From assembly GCF_014334095.1 (NCBI RefSeq), contig NZ_CP060495.1, positions 395,001-459,000 on the forward strand: DNA of 64,000 nt. Reading direction: 5' to 3'. Under the pieces are notes generated by a model, which was given only the letters and a program-made list of their open reading frames with translations, had not been told where the DNA came from and ran no database searches. Made by a program: the position numbers and the translations under genes. Shown here in pieces: positions 46,718 through 55,958 of the stretch (position 1 is its first letter; each line of letters starts with the position of its first letter). Origin of the DNA: Novosphingopyxis iocasae. Its GTDB lineage: Bacteria > Pseudomonadota > Alphaproteobacteria > Sphingomonadales > Sphingomonadaceae.

Positions 46718-47962
46718 ATGCAGGCTACGGGTGAAATCTTCGACACGCATGCCGCCGGCAGGAAAATTCGCATCCTGCTGGTGGGCCTGATTTTCTTCGC
46801 CACAGCGCTGAATTATGTCGACCGGCAGGTATTGGCCCTTTTGAAGCCGACGCTGGAGCTGGAGTTCGGGTGGAGCGATCAGGAATTCGCGCATCTCGGC
46901 TCGACCTTCCAATTGGCCGCGGCCATCGCGCTTTTGGGCGTCGGATGGTTTGTGGACCGGTTCGGCGTACGATTCGCTTACGGCTTCGCCGTCGTCATCT
47001 GGAGCGTCGCGGGAATGGCGCATGCACTTGCGGCCAGCGTGCAGCAATTCGTCGCGGCCCGGGTGGTCCTGGCAGCGGCGGAAGCGGTCAACACACCGGC
47101 TGCGATGAAGGCCGCCGCGGTGTACATCCCGCTGCGCGAACGGTCTCTTGCGATCGGCGCCATCAACACCGCGCCTAACCTCGGCGCGATCATAACACCG
47201 CTTCTGATCCCGCCCTTTGCCGTCGCCTTTGGATGGCGTGCGGCTTTCATCGTTACCGGCGCGCTGGGTTTTATCTGGCTGATTTTCTGGATTCCGGCGA
47301 TGCGCAAGCTGAAGCCGGTGGCCAAGGTGCCGGAACGCGCGCCCGTCAACTGGGGCGCGCTGCTGAGTGATCGGCGCACCTGGGCGGTGGCGGGTGCCAA
47401 ATTCCTGACCGACTGCGTCTGGTGGTTCGTGCTCTTCTGGATGCCCGATTTCTTCAACCGGGAATTCGGTATGGGGCAGGGGGAACTCGGCTGGCCGGTG
47501 GCGATCATCTTCACGCTGGCGGCGATCGGCGCGATCACATCGGGCGCGCTCTATCCCATCCTGCTGAGCCGCGGATTTTCGATCAACGGCGCGCGCAAGC
47601 TGTCCATGCTGGTGTTCGCGCTCGTGGTGCTGATCATGCCGTTCGCACTGATTACCGGAAGCCCTTGGCTGGCTGCGATCTTCATCGGGGCAGGACTGTT
47701 CGCCCATCAGGGCTTCTCGACCAATATCTTTGGCCTGACCACCGATGTCGTGCCCGCGATCCGCGTGGGCAGCGTGATTGCGGTGGGTGCCATCGCCGGA
47801 AATCTTTCGGGCACGGGCATGATCGAATTTGCCGGTTGGTCGCTGACGAACGGTCATGGCTATGCGCCGATGTTCGTGATTTGCGGAGGCGCTTATCTTG
47901 CGGCACTCGGTCTGGTGCAGCTGATTCTGCCCCGTCTCGAACTGGCCGACGAAGAGGTTTGA
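46718..47962 (+). CDS. MFS transporter, anion:cation symporter/hexuronate-type
   Basis: 414 aa from the ATG at 46718, five bases after AAGGGAGG; an upstream in-frame ATG at 46694 is less likely. Twelve helices of the ACS/ExuT group: ALNYVDRQVLALLKPTLELE, GWFVDRFGVRFAYGFAVVIW and WAVAGAKFLTDCVWWFVLFW. This group carries organic anions and acidic sugars, which fits the negatively charged sulfoquinovose or its glycerol glycoside. The operator-like sequence upstream ties it to the GH31 operon. Import across the inner membrane of sulfoquinovosyl glycerol is the inferred role. Confidence 0.85.
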   Translation: MQATGEIFDTHAAGRKIRILLVGLIFFATALNYVDRQVLALLKPTLELEFGWSDQEFAHLGSTFQLAAAIALLGVGWFVDRFGVRFAYGFAVVIWSVAGMAHALAASVQQFVAARVVLAAAEAVNTPAAMKAAAVYIPLRERSLAIGAINTAPNLGAIITPLLIPPFAVAFGWRAAFIVTGALGFIWLIFWIPAMRKLKPVAKVPERAPVNWGALLSDRRTWAVAGAKFLTDCVWWFVLFWMPDFFNREFGMGQGELGWPVAIIFTLAAIGAITSGALYPILLSRGFSINGARKLSMLVFALVVLIMPFALITGSPWLAAIFIGAGLFAHQGFSTNIFGLTTDVVPAIRVGSVIAVGAIAGNLSGTGMIEFAGWSLTNGHGYAPMFVICGGAYLAALGLVQLILPRLELADEEV

Positions 47963-48319
47963 AGGGCAGGGCGGGCGCGCCGATAAAGGGGCGCGCCTCC
48001 CAGTAGGTTCTCAAATGCTTTGGGACGCGCTCGTCGCTGCCTGAGGTCCCGATAGAAAACGCCGGTTGGTCCCAGACCCGCCGGCTTTTCTGTCTTTAGG
48101 AGGCGGTACGGAGAGAGCGGGCCCGGCTCGAAACGCAACATTCGCTGGCAGTGGCTGGCTAAAATATCGCCGGGACCTCATCTACGGTTGAGGGTCTGCC
48201 CCTCGCCAAAGCTGTTTCCGTGGCCCGTGCGATCCTTGCTGGCAACCTTGGAACGAACGCTCGGGCGAGCGGCCTGCCGCGGCTCTGGCGCGCCTGCCTT
48301 TCAACCTTACAGTAGATGC
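47963..48319. other. intergenic region with a weak terminator, no gene seen
   Basis: No frame here has convincing coding character. At about 48056-48097, GAAAACGCCGG and CCGGCTTTTC can form a bulged hairpin followed by TGTCTTT, a plausible terminator for the MFS gene on the plus strand. The remainder shows nothing recognisable. Confidence 0.4.
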
Positions 48320-48350
48320 AAAAAAGCCCCCGGCGTGAACCGGGGGCTTT
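48320..48350 (-). terminator. Rho-independent terminator of the TonB receptor gene
   Basis: A perfect 11-bp stem (AAAGCCCCCGG at 48323-48333 with CCGGGGGCTTT at 48340-48350) and 6-base loop. On the minus strand it continues into a run of T residues. It lies 30 bp beyond the receptor stop codon. Confidence 0.85.
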
Positions 48351-48380
48351 CCGCTTGTCGCCTTGGGAGAGGCTAGGGGG

Positions 48381-50741
48381 TCAGTTGAAGCGGGCCCGCA
48401 GGCTGACGCCGAAATACCGGTCCGCGTCGCGCGGGATCTGGAGGCGGGACCCTGCGCCCACGTTCAGCAGCACATAGCTATCGTCCAGAATGTTGCGCGC
48501 ATGGAAGGTCAGCCGATACTGGTCGGCCGGGTCCGAAAAGCCGATCGAGGCATTCCATAGGCCATAGGCATCGATCAGCCCTTGCTCGCCAAGATCGGAA
48601 TATTGGCTGCTAGTGTGCCGGTAATTGGTGTTGAAATAACCGATGAAGCTGCCGAGGTCCGCTTCATAATCTGCGCCCAGCGTATAGGTGAACTCGGGCG
48701 CGAGCGGCAGCCGGGTGCCGTTGCGCGCGTCGGGCGCGTTGGTGAGCGGATTGGGATTGAACTTCCTTACCCGCGCATCGGCATAGGCCGCATTGGCATT
48801 CAAGGTCAGCCCGTCGACGGGCACGAAGAGCAAATCGGCTTCGAAACCCTGGCTTTTCACCGAACCGGCATTGGTCAGGTTGGTGATGATCGTGCCGTTC
48901 AGATTGACGAAGTTGTTCGCCTGGAAACCGTCATAGATCACCGAGAAGGCGGCGAGGTTGGCCTGCACCTTATTGTTCCAGAAGCGGGACTTCAGACCGA
49001 TTTCATAGGCGTTGGATGTCTCTTCCGAAACCGGCACCGCATTGGCGGGTGCAGTGTGGTTGAAAAACACATTGTAGGCGGGGCCCTTATATCCGCGCGT
49101 ATAACTGCCGTAGAGCAGGATATCATCGGTCGGCTCGAACGTGACGACCGCCTTGCCCGAGAGATTGCCGTTGTTCTGCGATCCGCTAGAGGTATTCGTC
49201 CCGTTGCCACCGGACGCGATTGTACCGCCTGCCGGATTGCCGCTCACGCCGGGGCCGGTTGCGGGGCGGCCCGTCCGCGCATCAACGCCGGGCGCGCGAA
49301 TATGGGTGAAGGACAGCTCATCCCAGGTGTAGCGAAGCCCGCCGATCAAGCCGAGCGCATCGGTGATCTGCCAGGTTGCCTGACCGAAGATCGCATAGTT
49401 GCTGGAGTTGACGTCGCTGTTCGATGTGGCCGTAGGGTAGGCGGTGTTCACCGGATCGGACAGGTTGCATGGCCGCCCGCCGGTCAGCGGATCGATCGGC
49501 AGCGTCGATGTTGCACAGGTGATGTCCCTGCGGGTGAAATCCTGCGTGTTGTTCGAGTGCCAGAGGAAACCGCCGACCTGATAGAAGAACGGCGCCCGTG
49601 GGTCCGAAGCCACGCGTGCTTCGAACGACATCTGCTCGGTCGTCACCTCGCCGAAGTCGTGCAGCTGGAACTGCGAGACCAGGGGCCGCGGCGTGAAGTC
49701 GCCCTCGCGGATTTCCTCATTGGCCCAGTTGCGATAACCCGTCACCACGCTGAGCGTATGCTTGTCGTCCAGCTCGACATCGCCGGACAGCGTGAGGCTC
49801 CACTGCGTATCGAGCGTGCGGGTGATGAGGTTGTGGTTTACGAAACGCTGGTCTTCGCCAAGCGCCACGCCTTCGGGCAGGCCGAGCTCGGCATCGATCA
49901 CCGGACCGGCGCTCACGCCGCGCACATCCGCGCAGCAATCGTCGTCCGCCTTGAAATAATCGGCGATGAACCGAAGATTGGCAATCTGGCCGCGATAATC
50001 GACGATGCCGCGCGCACCATAATGTTCGTAGCCGTTCACCTTTTCGTCGTAGAAGACGTTGGTGATGTTGCCGTCATAGGTACCGTAAAAGCCCGTTAGA
50101 CGCGCGCTGAGATCGGGCGCCAGCGGGCCGGCCACGGTGCCCCGGAAGCGATATTCTTCGTCGGTATAGGCTTCCGCGCGCACCTCGCCCTCGAAAGTGT
50201 CGCTGCCGCCGCGCGAGACGATGTTGACGAGGCCGGCGGACGCGTTCTTGCCGAACAAAGTGCCCTGCGGACCGCGAAGCACTTCGAGCCGCTCCAGATC
50301 GACCAGATCCATGAACGCCTGCCCAGAGCGGGATAGCACGATGCCGTCCACGACGGTCGACACGCTCGGCTCGGCCGCGATGGAGAAGCTGATCGTGCCC
50401 ACGCCGCGCATCACGATGGCGCTGTTGGCGCTGGTGGTGCCCTTGCGGAAGCTGACCGACGGCGCGATTACGGCCAGGTCTTCTATGCTGTCGACGCCTT
50501 TGGCCTGCAGCTGTTCGCCGGTGAAGGCGGAAATTGCGATGGGCACGTCCTGGACGTCTTGTTCCACCTTCTGCGCCGTGACGACGATGGTGTCGATGCC
50601 CGCGGGCGTTTCGATCACTTCCTCTTCCGCTTCCTGCGGATATTCGACGGCTTGGGCATAGGCAGTGCCGGAAAAGCTGAGGGCAATCGCGCTGGCGGTC
50701 CAGCGCAGAGCGCGCATACGAGTAAGGTATAAAGTCCCCAT
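48381..50741 (-). CDS. TonB-dependent receptor of the sulfosugar locus
   Basis: 786 aa from the ATG at 50741, seven bases after GGGAG; the signal peptide (ASAIALSFSGTAYAQ) begins soon after. Plug: IDTIVVTAQKVEQDVQDVP and GVDSIEDLAVIAPSVSFRKG, then VLRGPQGTLFGKNASAGLVN. A 22-strand-type barrel follows, ending YFGVSLRARFN. A serine/glycine/asparagine-rich loop lies near residue 505. It belongs to the common sphingomonad receptor group. It is divergent from the GH31 sulfoquinovosidase operon, and the spacer holds an operator copy. Inferred cargo is sulfoquinovosyl glycerol or another sulfolipid-derived glycoside crossing the outer membrane. Confidence 0.92.
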   Translation of the reverse strand: MGTLYLTRMRALRWTASAIALSFSGTAYAQAVEYPQEAEEEVIETPAGIDTIVVTAQKVEQDVQDVPIAISAFTGEQLQAKGVDSIEDLAVIAPSVSFRKGTTSANSAIVMRGVGTISFSIAAEPSVSTVVDGIVLSRSGQAFMDLVDLERLEVLRGPQGTLFGKNASAGLVNIVSRGGSDTFEGEVRAEAYTDEEYRFRGTVAGPLAPDLSARLTGFYGTYDGNITNVFYDEKVNGYEHYGARGIVDYRGQIANLRFIADYFKADDDCCADVRGVSAGPVIDAELGLPEGVALGEDQRFVNHNLITRTLDTQWSLTLSGDVELDDKHTLSVVTGYRNWANEEIREGDFTPRPLVSQFQLHDFGEVTTEQMSFEARVASDPRAPFFYQVGGFLWHSNNTQDFTRRDITCATSTLPIDPLTGGRPCNLSDPVNTAYPTATSNSDVNSSNYAIFGQATWQITDALGLIGGLRYTWDELSFTHIRAPGVDARTGRPATGPGVSGNPAGGTIASGGNGTNTSSGSQNNGNLSGKAVVTFEPTDDILLYGSYTRGYKGPAYNVFFNHTAPANAVPVSEETSNAYEIGLKSRFWNNKVQANLAAFSVIYDGFQANNFVNLNGTIITNLTNAGSVKSQGFEADLLFVPVDGLTLNANAAYADARVRKFNPNPLTNAPDARNGTRLPLAPEFTYTLGADYEADLGSFIGYFNTNYRHTSSQYSDLGEQGLIDAYGLWNASIGFSDPADQYRLTFHARNILDDSYVLLNVGAGSRLQIPRDADRYFGVSLRARFN

Positions 50742-50837
50742 ATCCATCTCCCATGTCATCACGCCGGGAAACGGAATGCGTTTGTCGCACTTCTCCACGC
50801 CCGGGCAGTCCCTTTTGATGCGAGACCGGATCATTTA

Positions 50838-50854
50838 TGTCAAGCGTTGTCATA
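50838..50854. promoter_or_regulatory. LacI-type operator copy 2 (sulfosugar regulon)
   Basis: TGTCAAGCGTTGTCATA contains an imperfect dyad TGTCAA-GCG-TTGTCA (one mismatch between arms) and matches 46637-46653 in 15 of 17 bases. It sits in the divergent spacer, 97 bp before the receptor gene and 56 bp before the GH31 gene. Confidence 0.65.
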
Positions 50855-50909
50855 ACGGGCTTGCCTAATGTAGTCGGAATAGGCACTATTCGTGTCAGGG
50901 AGTGGACTT

Positions 50910-52922
50910 TTGGACACAGAATTGCAGTTTCATGCCGTTCCGGACGGCTTCGAGATCCGCATTGGCGCGAAGATCGTGCTGCGACACAGGCGGGACTGTC
51001 CTGCGGTGGTCATCGCGCGCGGCAATCCCGACATCTCTATGTATCGCGGTAACTTCCGCATTGACGATGCGCCGTTCGATCCGATCGAGCCGACCGAGTT
51101 CGCGATGCAGAACGACTCGGTCGAGCTGCTTGTCGATGGCCAGTCTCATGTTCGGATATCCGTCTCCGGCAATAGCCTGACCATCGCGTCGCTCGATCCC
51201 GCCTTCGATCGCATCCATGTGCGCTTTTTCGCCGAACCCGAGGAATCCGTTTGGGGCGGGGGTGAGCAGATGAGCTATCTTGCGCTCAATGGACGGCGCT
51301 TCCCGATGTGGACCAGCGAGCCGGGCGTGGGCCGTGACAAGAGCACAGAATTGACGCGCCTGATGGATGAGGAAATGGCCGGGGGTGATTATTGGAACAC
51401 CAATTATCCGCAGCCGACTTTCCTGACGTCACGCTGGCTTGCCGTGCATTGCGCCCAAAGCTGCTACAGTGTGCTCGATTTCAGCGACCCGGCGCATCAT
51501 GCCGTTGAGCTTTGGCGCGGCTCGGCGCGGTTTGAGATTTTTGCGGCGGATGAGCCTCGCGCGCTGGTATCGCGTCTTTCTACTCGCTTTGGCCGCCAGC
51601 CACCGCTGCCTGACTGGGCGATCGGCGGCGCGATTGTCGGGCTGAAGGGTGGTGATCAAAGCTTCGAGCGGCTCGAGCAGTTTATCGATGCGGGCGCTGC
51701 GGTTTCCGGTTTGTGGTGTGAGGATTGGGCCGGCATCCGCGAGACGAGCTTTGGACGGCGTCTGTTCTGGGACTGGCAGCTGGGTAGGCGGAGCGAGGAG
51801 CGCTTCCCGGGCCTCAAGGAGCGGATCGCCAAGCTTGCCGCGCGCGACATCCGCTTTCTTGCCTATGTTAATCCCTATCTGTCCGTCGACGGAGAGCTGT
51901 TTGCAGAAGCGAAAGCGGGAGGCCATTTCTGTCTGTCCCTGGACAGCGACGAGCCGCATCTCGTCGATTTCGGCGAATTCGATTGCGGCGTTCTGGATTT
52001 CACGCGCGAGGAAACGAAAGCTTGGTTCGCCGAACGCATCATCGGCCGGGAGATGCTCGACAACGGTATCATGGGCTGGATGGCCGATTTCGGCGAGTAT
52101 CTTCCTACCGATCTGCGTTTGGCCGACGGTTCTGACCCAATGGAAGCGCATAATCGCTACCCCGTGCTCTGGGGCGAGGTGAATGCGCGCGCGGTCGCCA
52201 GCCGCGGAAAGACCGGCGACGCGCTGTTCTTCATGCGCGCGGGCTTCAGCGGCATTCAGGCGCATTGCCCGCTGCTCTGGGCCGGCGATCAGTCGGTCGA
52301 TTTCACGCGGCATGACGGAATCGGTACGGTCATCACCGCCGCGCTGTCGGCAGGGCTTGTCGGCAATGCCTACAGCCATTCCGATTGCGGCGGTTATACC
52401 TCGCTGCACGGCAATATCCGCAGTGAAGAGCTGATGCAGCGCTGGTGCGAGCTGGCCGCTTTCGCGCCGGTCATGCGCACGCATGAGGGCAATCGTCCGG
52501 ACGACAATTTGCAATATGATTCCACGCCGGAACTGCTGCAATGCTTTGCACGCTGGAGTCGCATGCACGCCCATCTCGCCCCCTACGTCCGGAAATTGTG
52601 CCGCGAGGCGCAATCCACCGGCCTACCCGCGCAGCGCCCGCTGTTCCTGCATCATCCGGACGACCGGTCGCTCTATGATGTGCAGGACCAATATCTTTAC
52701 GGGGAGGACCTGCTCGTAGCTCCCGTGATCGAAGAAGGGGTGGAAGCGCGAAGCGTCGTCTTTCCCGGAAGCACAGCGTGGATTTGCTGCTGGACCGGCG
52801 AAGAACATGCGCCCGGCACGCGGCAGGTCTCCGCACCGATTGGCCGGCCGCCGGTATTCTATCGCCGCGAAAGCCAGCATGCCGATCTGTTCGCAGACAT
52901 GGCCGGGACGCTGACCGCATGA
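50910..52922 (+). CDS. yihQ: GH31 sulfoquinovosidase (YihQ/SmoI type)
   Basis: 670 aa from TTG at 50910, seven bases after AGGGAG; a GTG at 50892 lacks a leader. No signal peptide, so cytoplasmic. It is alignable by eye with E. coli YihQ over its length. The nucleophile aspartate (D393, MADFGEYLP) and acid/base aspartate (D460, WAGDQSVD) are present. So are the residues remembered as the YihQ sulfonate pocket: R284 and W287 in FGRRLFW, and Y496 in SDCGGYTS. It hydrolyses sulfoquinovosyl glycerol to sulfoquinovose and glycerol. First gene of a seven-gene operon; its stop overlaps the LacI start (ATGA). Confidence 0.93.
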   Translation: MDTELQFHAVPDGFEIRIGAKIVLRHRRDCPAVVIARGNPDISMYRGNFRIDDAPFDPIEPTEFAMQNDSVELLVDGQSHVRISVSGNSLTIASLDPAFDRIHVRFFAEPEESVWGGGEQMSYLALNGRRFPMWTSEPGVGRDKSTELTRLMDEEMAGGDYWNTNYPQPTFLTSRWLAVHCAQSCYSVLDFSDPAHHAVELWRGSARFEIFAADEPRALVSRLSTRFGRQPPLPDWAIGGAIVGLKGGDQSFERLEQFIDAGAAVSGLWCEDWAGIRETSFGRRLFWDWQLGRRSEERFPGLKERIAKLAARDIRFLAYVNPYLSVDGELFAEAKAGGHFCLSLDSDEPHLVDFGEFDCGVLDFTREETKAWFAERIIGREMLDNGIMGWMADFGEYLPTDLRLADGSDPMEAHNRYPVLWGEVNARAVASRGKTGDALFFMRAGFSGIQAHCPLLWAGDQSVDFTRHDGIGTVITAALSAGLVGNAYSHSDCGGYTSLHGNIRSEELMQRWCELAAFAPVMRTHEGNRPDDNLQYDSTPELLQCFARWSRMHAHLAPYVRKLCREAQSTGLPAQRPLFLHHPDDRSLYDVQDQYLYGEDLLVAPVIEEGVEARSVVFPGSTAWICCWTGEEHAPGTRQVSAPIGRPPVFYRRESQHADLFADMAGTLTA

Positions 52923-53935
52923 GCGAGCGGGCCAATATCAAGGACGTGGCCGAGCGGGCGGGTGTGGCGGTGAAGACGGTGAGCCGCGTGCTCAACGACC
53001 ACCCTTATGTGCGCGACGAAACCCGCGCAAAGGTCGAACGGGCGATGAAGGAGCTGAACTTCCGCCCCAGTGTGGCCGCGCGGATCCTGTCGGGTGCGAA
53101 ATCGAACCAGATCGCGCTGATCTACGACAATCACAGTCCCTATTACATGTTTCAGATCCAGTCCGGATGTTGGAATTTCTGCAAGGAAAACGGCATCCGT
53201 CTGCTCGCCCAGCCGGTGGACGTGGACGATCCGGCAGTGGGTCAGCAGGTGCGCGGGCTGATCACCGAAACCCAGGTCGACGGCATCGTGCTTTCGTCTC
53301 CGGTAACGGACTGCGAGGCGGTGCTGAACGTGCTCGACAAGCTCGACATTCCTTTCGTGCGTATTTCGCCCGGCACCAATCACGCGCTGACCAGCTCGGT
53401 CTTCATGGACGATGCGCAGGCGGCGGATGACATCACCACGCATCTCATCAACTACGGCCACCGCCGGATCGGCTTCATCAAGGGCCATCCGAACCATATG
53501 GCGAGCGAAGACCGGCTGTTCGGCTATCGCCGCGCGTTGGACCGGGCGGGGATCGCTTTCGAACCGAGCCTGATCGAAAATGGCGAGTTCGATGTGGAAA
53601 GCGGCATCGCCGCCGGACGCAAATTGCTGGGCCGCCGCGATCCGCCCACCGCTATCTTCGCTTCCAATGACGACATGGCCGCCGGTGTGCTGAGCGTGGC
53701 GCATGAGCGTGAGATCAAGGTGCCGGATCAGCTGTCCGTTGCCGGGTTCGACGATACGCCTCTGGCCCGCACTGTCTGGCCGCCGCTGACCAGTATCCAT
53801 CAGCCGATGGCCGAACTGGCCCGCGCCGCGACCGAAATTCTGATTTCCGGGGGCGATATTACCCATCGGCGCCTTCCGCATGATCTGATCGAGCGCGGCT
53901 CCGTCGCGCCGCCTTTTTCAAAGGACCATGAATGA
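52919..53935 (+). CDS. LacI-family regulator of the sulfosugar operon
   Basis: 338 aa. Helix-turn-helix at residues 6-26 (IKDVAERAGVAVKTVSRVLN), hinge helix, then an effector domain (SNQIALIYDNHSPYYMFQIQ ... SVAGFDDTPLARTVWPPLTS). The start is the ATG overlapping the GH31 stop. Its position inside the operon, between hydrolase and reductase, suggests autoregulation through the operator at 50838-50854, with the transporter and exporter genes controlled through 46637-46653. The effector is likely sulfoquinovose or its glycoside, which is inference. Confidence 0.92.
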   Translation: MSERANIKDVAERAGVAVKTVSRVLNDHPYVRDETRAKVERAMKELNFRPSVAARILSGAKSNQIALIYDNHSPYYMFQIQSGCWNFCKENGIRLLAQPVDVDDPAVGQQVRGLITETQVDGIVLSSPVTDCEAVLNVLDKLDIPFVRISPGTNHALTSSVFMDDAQAADDITTHLINYGHRRIGFIKGHPNHMASEDRLFGYRRALDRAGIAFEPSLIENGEFDVESGIAAGRKLLGRRDPPTAIFASNDDMAAGVLSVAHEREIKVPDQLSVAGFDDTPLARTVWPPLTSIHQPMAELARAATEILISGGDITHRRLPHDLIERGSVAPPFSKDHE

Positions 53936-54846
53936 CTGACCTGACCCCTCCCGCAGCCGAGCGGCATCTCGGCACCAGCGACATCGCCATCTCTCCCATC
54001 GCCTGGGGCATGTGGCGGCTGGCCGATAATGGCCGTAGCGCTGACGAAGCCGGGCGGCTGGTGCATGCCGCGCTCGACGCCGGTATCACGCTGCTGGATA
54101 CCGCCGACATTTACGGTTTCGACGGGGAAGGCGGCTTCGGCGACGCCGAAAGCCTGCTCGGCGAGGTGCTTACGGCAGAGCCGGGACTGCGTGGCCGGAT
54201 GGTGCTCGCCACCAAGGGCGGTATTCGCCCGCCTCTGCCTTATGATCAGTCGCCAGCCTATCTGGCCGAGGCGATCGATGCCTCGCTGCGCCGCCTGAAG
54301 GTGGAGACGATCGATCTGTATCAGATCCATCGCCCCGATATTCTCGCGCATCCCCAGGAAGTCGCCCGCGCGCTGGAGGATGCCGTGGCCTCCGGCAAGA
54401 TCCGTGCGCTCGGCGTGTCGAATTTCACGCAAAGCCAGATCGAGGCGCTGGTCCATTTTCTGGATACCCCGCTCGTGACCACGCAGCCGGAGATCAGCCC
54501 GCTGCGGATCGATTGCTTTGAAAATGGCGAGCTTGATCAGGCGATGCGGCTGGGTTTGACGCCGATGGCCTGGTCTCCGCTGGGCGGCGGACGCCTGCTC
54601 AATGCTGAGAGCAAGCGCGACAAACAGGTCGTCGCTGCGCTGGATTCGGTCGCGAATGCGCAGGGCGTCAGCCGCGCGGTCGCCGCCTATAGCTGGCTGA
54701 TGGCGCATCCCGCCGGGATTGTGCCGATCATCGGATCGCAAAGCGCGGAACGCATCGCCGAAGGTGCCGAAGCGCTCGGCGTCCGCTGGACGCGCCAGGA
54801 TTGGTATGCGGTGCTCGTCGCCGCAAGAGGAGAGGATTTGCCATGA
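53932..54846 (+). CDS. aldo-keto reductase (6-oxo-glucose reductase, SmoB-like)
   Basis: 304 aa. Starts in the LacI stop (ATGA). The AKR catalytic tetrad is visible: D56 and Y61 in LLDTADIYG, K95 in LATKGGI and H133 in QIHRPD. The C-terminal IIGSQSAERIAE binds NADPH. In the oxidative sulfoquinovose pathway the monooxygenase product 6-oxo-glucose is reduced to glucose by an aldo-keto reductase (SmoB), and the tight linkage to the monooxygenase gene supports that role here. The sequence alone cannot exclude another sugar aldehyde substrate. Confidence 0.88.
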   Translation: MTDLTPPAAERHLGTSDIAISPIAWGMWRLADNGRSADEAGRLVHAALDAGITLLDTADIYGFDGEGGFGDAESLLGEVLTAEPGLRGRMVLATKGGIRPPLPYDQSPAYLAEAIDASLRRLKVETIDLYQIHRPDILAHPQEVARALEDAVASGKIRALGVSNFTQSQIEALVHFLDTPLVTTQPEISPLRIDCFENGELDQAMRLGLTPMAWSPLGGGRLLNAESKRDKQVVAALDSVANAQGVSRAVAAYSWLMAHPAGIVPIIGSQSAERIAEGAEALGVRWTRQDWYAVLVAARGEDLP

Positions 54847-55940
54847 CAAGCCAAGACAAGCGCCAGTGCGAGATCGCCTGGTTTTCCGCGCTGTGCGATG
54901 ACGACTATGAATTTCTGGGCGTCCCCGATGCGCAGCTCGCCTCCAGCTGGGAGCATTGCCGCAATCTCGTGCTGCGCGCAGAAGAAGGCGGGTTCGATAA
55001 TATCCTTCTGCCGTCGGGCTATCAGCTGGGCGTCGACACTACGATCTTCGCCGCCGCGGTCGCGCCCTATCTGGAGCGGATGAAGCTGCTCTGGGCAACG
55101 CGCATGGGGGAAGACTGGCCGCCGCAGCTTGCCCGCCGCATCGCCACGCTCGACCGTATTCTGGGCTGGAACGCGGACAAGACCGCGGGCCGCCTGAACG
55201 TCAACATCATCTCCTCCGACATGCCGGGGCAGAAGATGGAAAGCGAACCGCGTTACGCCCGCGGCACGGAGATCATGAAGATCGTGCGCACGCTGCTGAA
55301 CGGCGAGCATCTCGATTTCAAAGGCGAGTTCTACCAGATGGAGCTTGAGCCGCCGCGGATCACCACGCTGTCAGGAAAATGTCCGCCCTTCTATTTCGGC
55401 GGACTGAGCCATCCGGCGCGCGAATGCGCGGCCGAGGCTTGCGACGTCTACCTGATGTGGCCCGACACCATGGACAAGGTGCGCGAGAACATCGCCGATC
55501 TGACCGAGCGCGCAGCGAAATATGGCCGCACCCTGAAATTCGGATACCGCGCCCATGTAATCGTGCGCGAGACCGAGGAGGAGGCGCGCGCCTATGCCGA
55601 TCGGCTCCTGTCCAAGCTTGACGATGAGCAGGGCAGGGCAATCCGCGAAAAATCGCTCGATGCAAAGAATTACGGCGTCCAGCGCCAGCAGGAACTGCGC
55701 GGCGCGGCAGGCGGCGACGGCTTTGTCGAGGACAATCTCTGGACCGGTATCGGGCGGGCGCGCTCGGGCTGCGGCGCGGCGATTGTGGGCAATCCCGACC
55801 AGGTGCTGGCCAAGCTGCGCGCCTATCAGGATGAGGGGATCGAAGCGTTCATCCTGTCGGGCTATCCGCACGCAGCGGAAGCCGACCTTTTCGCGCGCCA
55901 CGTTCTGCCTGAGATCGAACATGGTCCGTTGAAGTTCTAG
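54843..55940 (+). CDS. SsuD-like FMNH2-dependent sulfonate (sulfoquinovose) monooxygenase
   Basis: 365 aa of the bacterial luciferase/alkanesulfonate monooxygenase family. It starts in the reductase stop (ATGA). Marks shared with E. coli SsuD are QLARRIATLDRILGW, RLNVNIISSD, RYARGTEIMKIVRTLLNGE, PPFYFGGLSHPARECAAEAC, DVYLMWPDTMDKV, FGYRAHVIVRETEEEARAYA and NLWTGIGRARSGCGAAIVGN. It oxidatively cleaves a carbon-sulfur bond using FMNH2 and O2, releasing sulfite and an aldehyde. Next to a sulfoquinovosidase and an aldo-keto reductase, the substrate is most likely sulfoquinovose (SmoC role). The reduced flavin should come from the reductase at 57473. Confidence 0.9.
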   Translation: MTSQDKRQCEIAWFSALCDDDYEFLGVPDAQLASSWEHCRNLVLRAEEGGFDNILLPSGYQLGVDTTIFAAAVAPYLERMKLLWATRMGEDWPPQLARRIATLDRILGWNADKTAGRLNVNIISSDMPGQKMESEPRYARGTEIMKIVRTLLNGEHLDFKGEFYQMELEPPRITTLSGKCPPFYFGGLSHPARECAAEACDVYLMWPDTMDKVRENIADLTERAAKYGRTLKFGYRAHVIVRETEEEARAYADRLLSKLDDEQGRAIREKSLDAKNYGVQRQQELRGAAGGDGFVEDNLWTGIGRARSGCGAAIVGNPDQVLAKLRAYQDEGIEAFILSGYPHAAEADLFARHVLPEIEHGPLKF

Positions 55941-55958
55941 GCCGGACCAGTTTCCACG

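Noticed and set aside
48582-50099. 505-codon plus-strand frame opposite the TonB receptor
   Set aside because: Shadow frame without domains; the receptor on the minus strand is clear.
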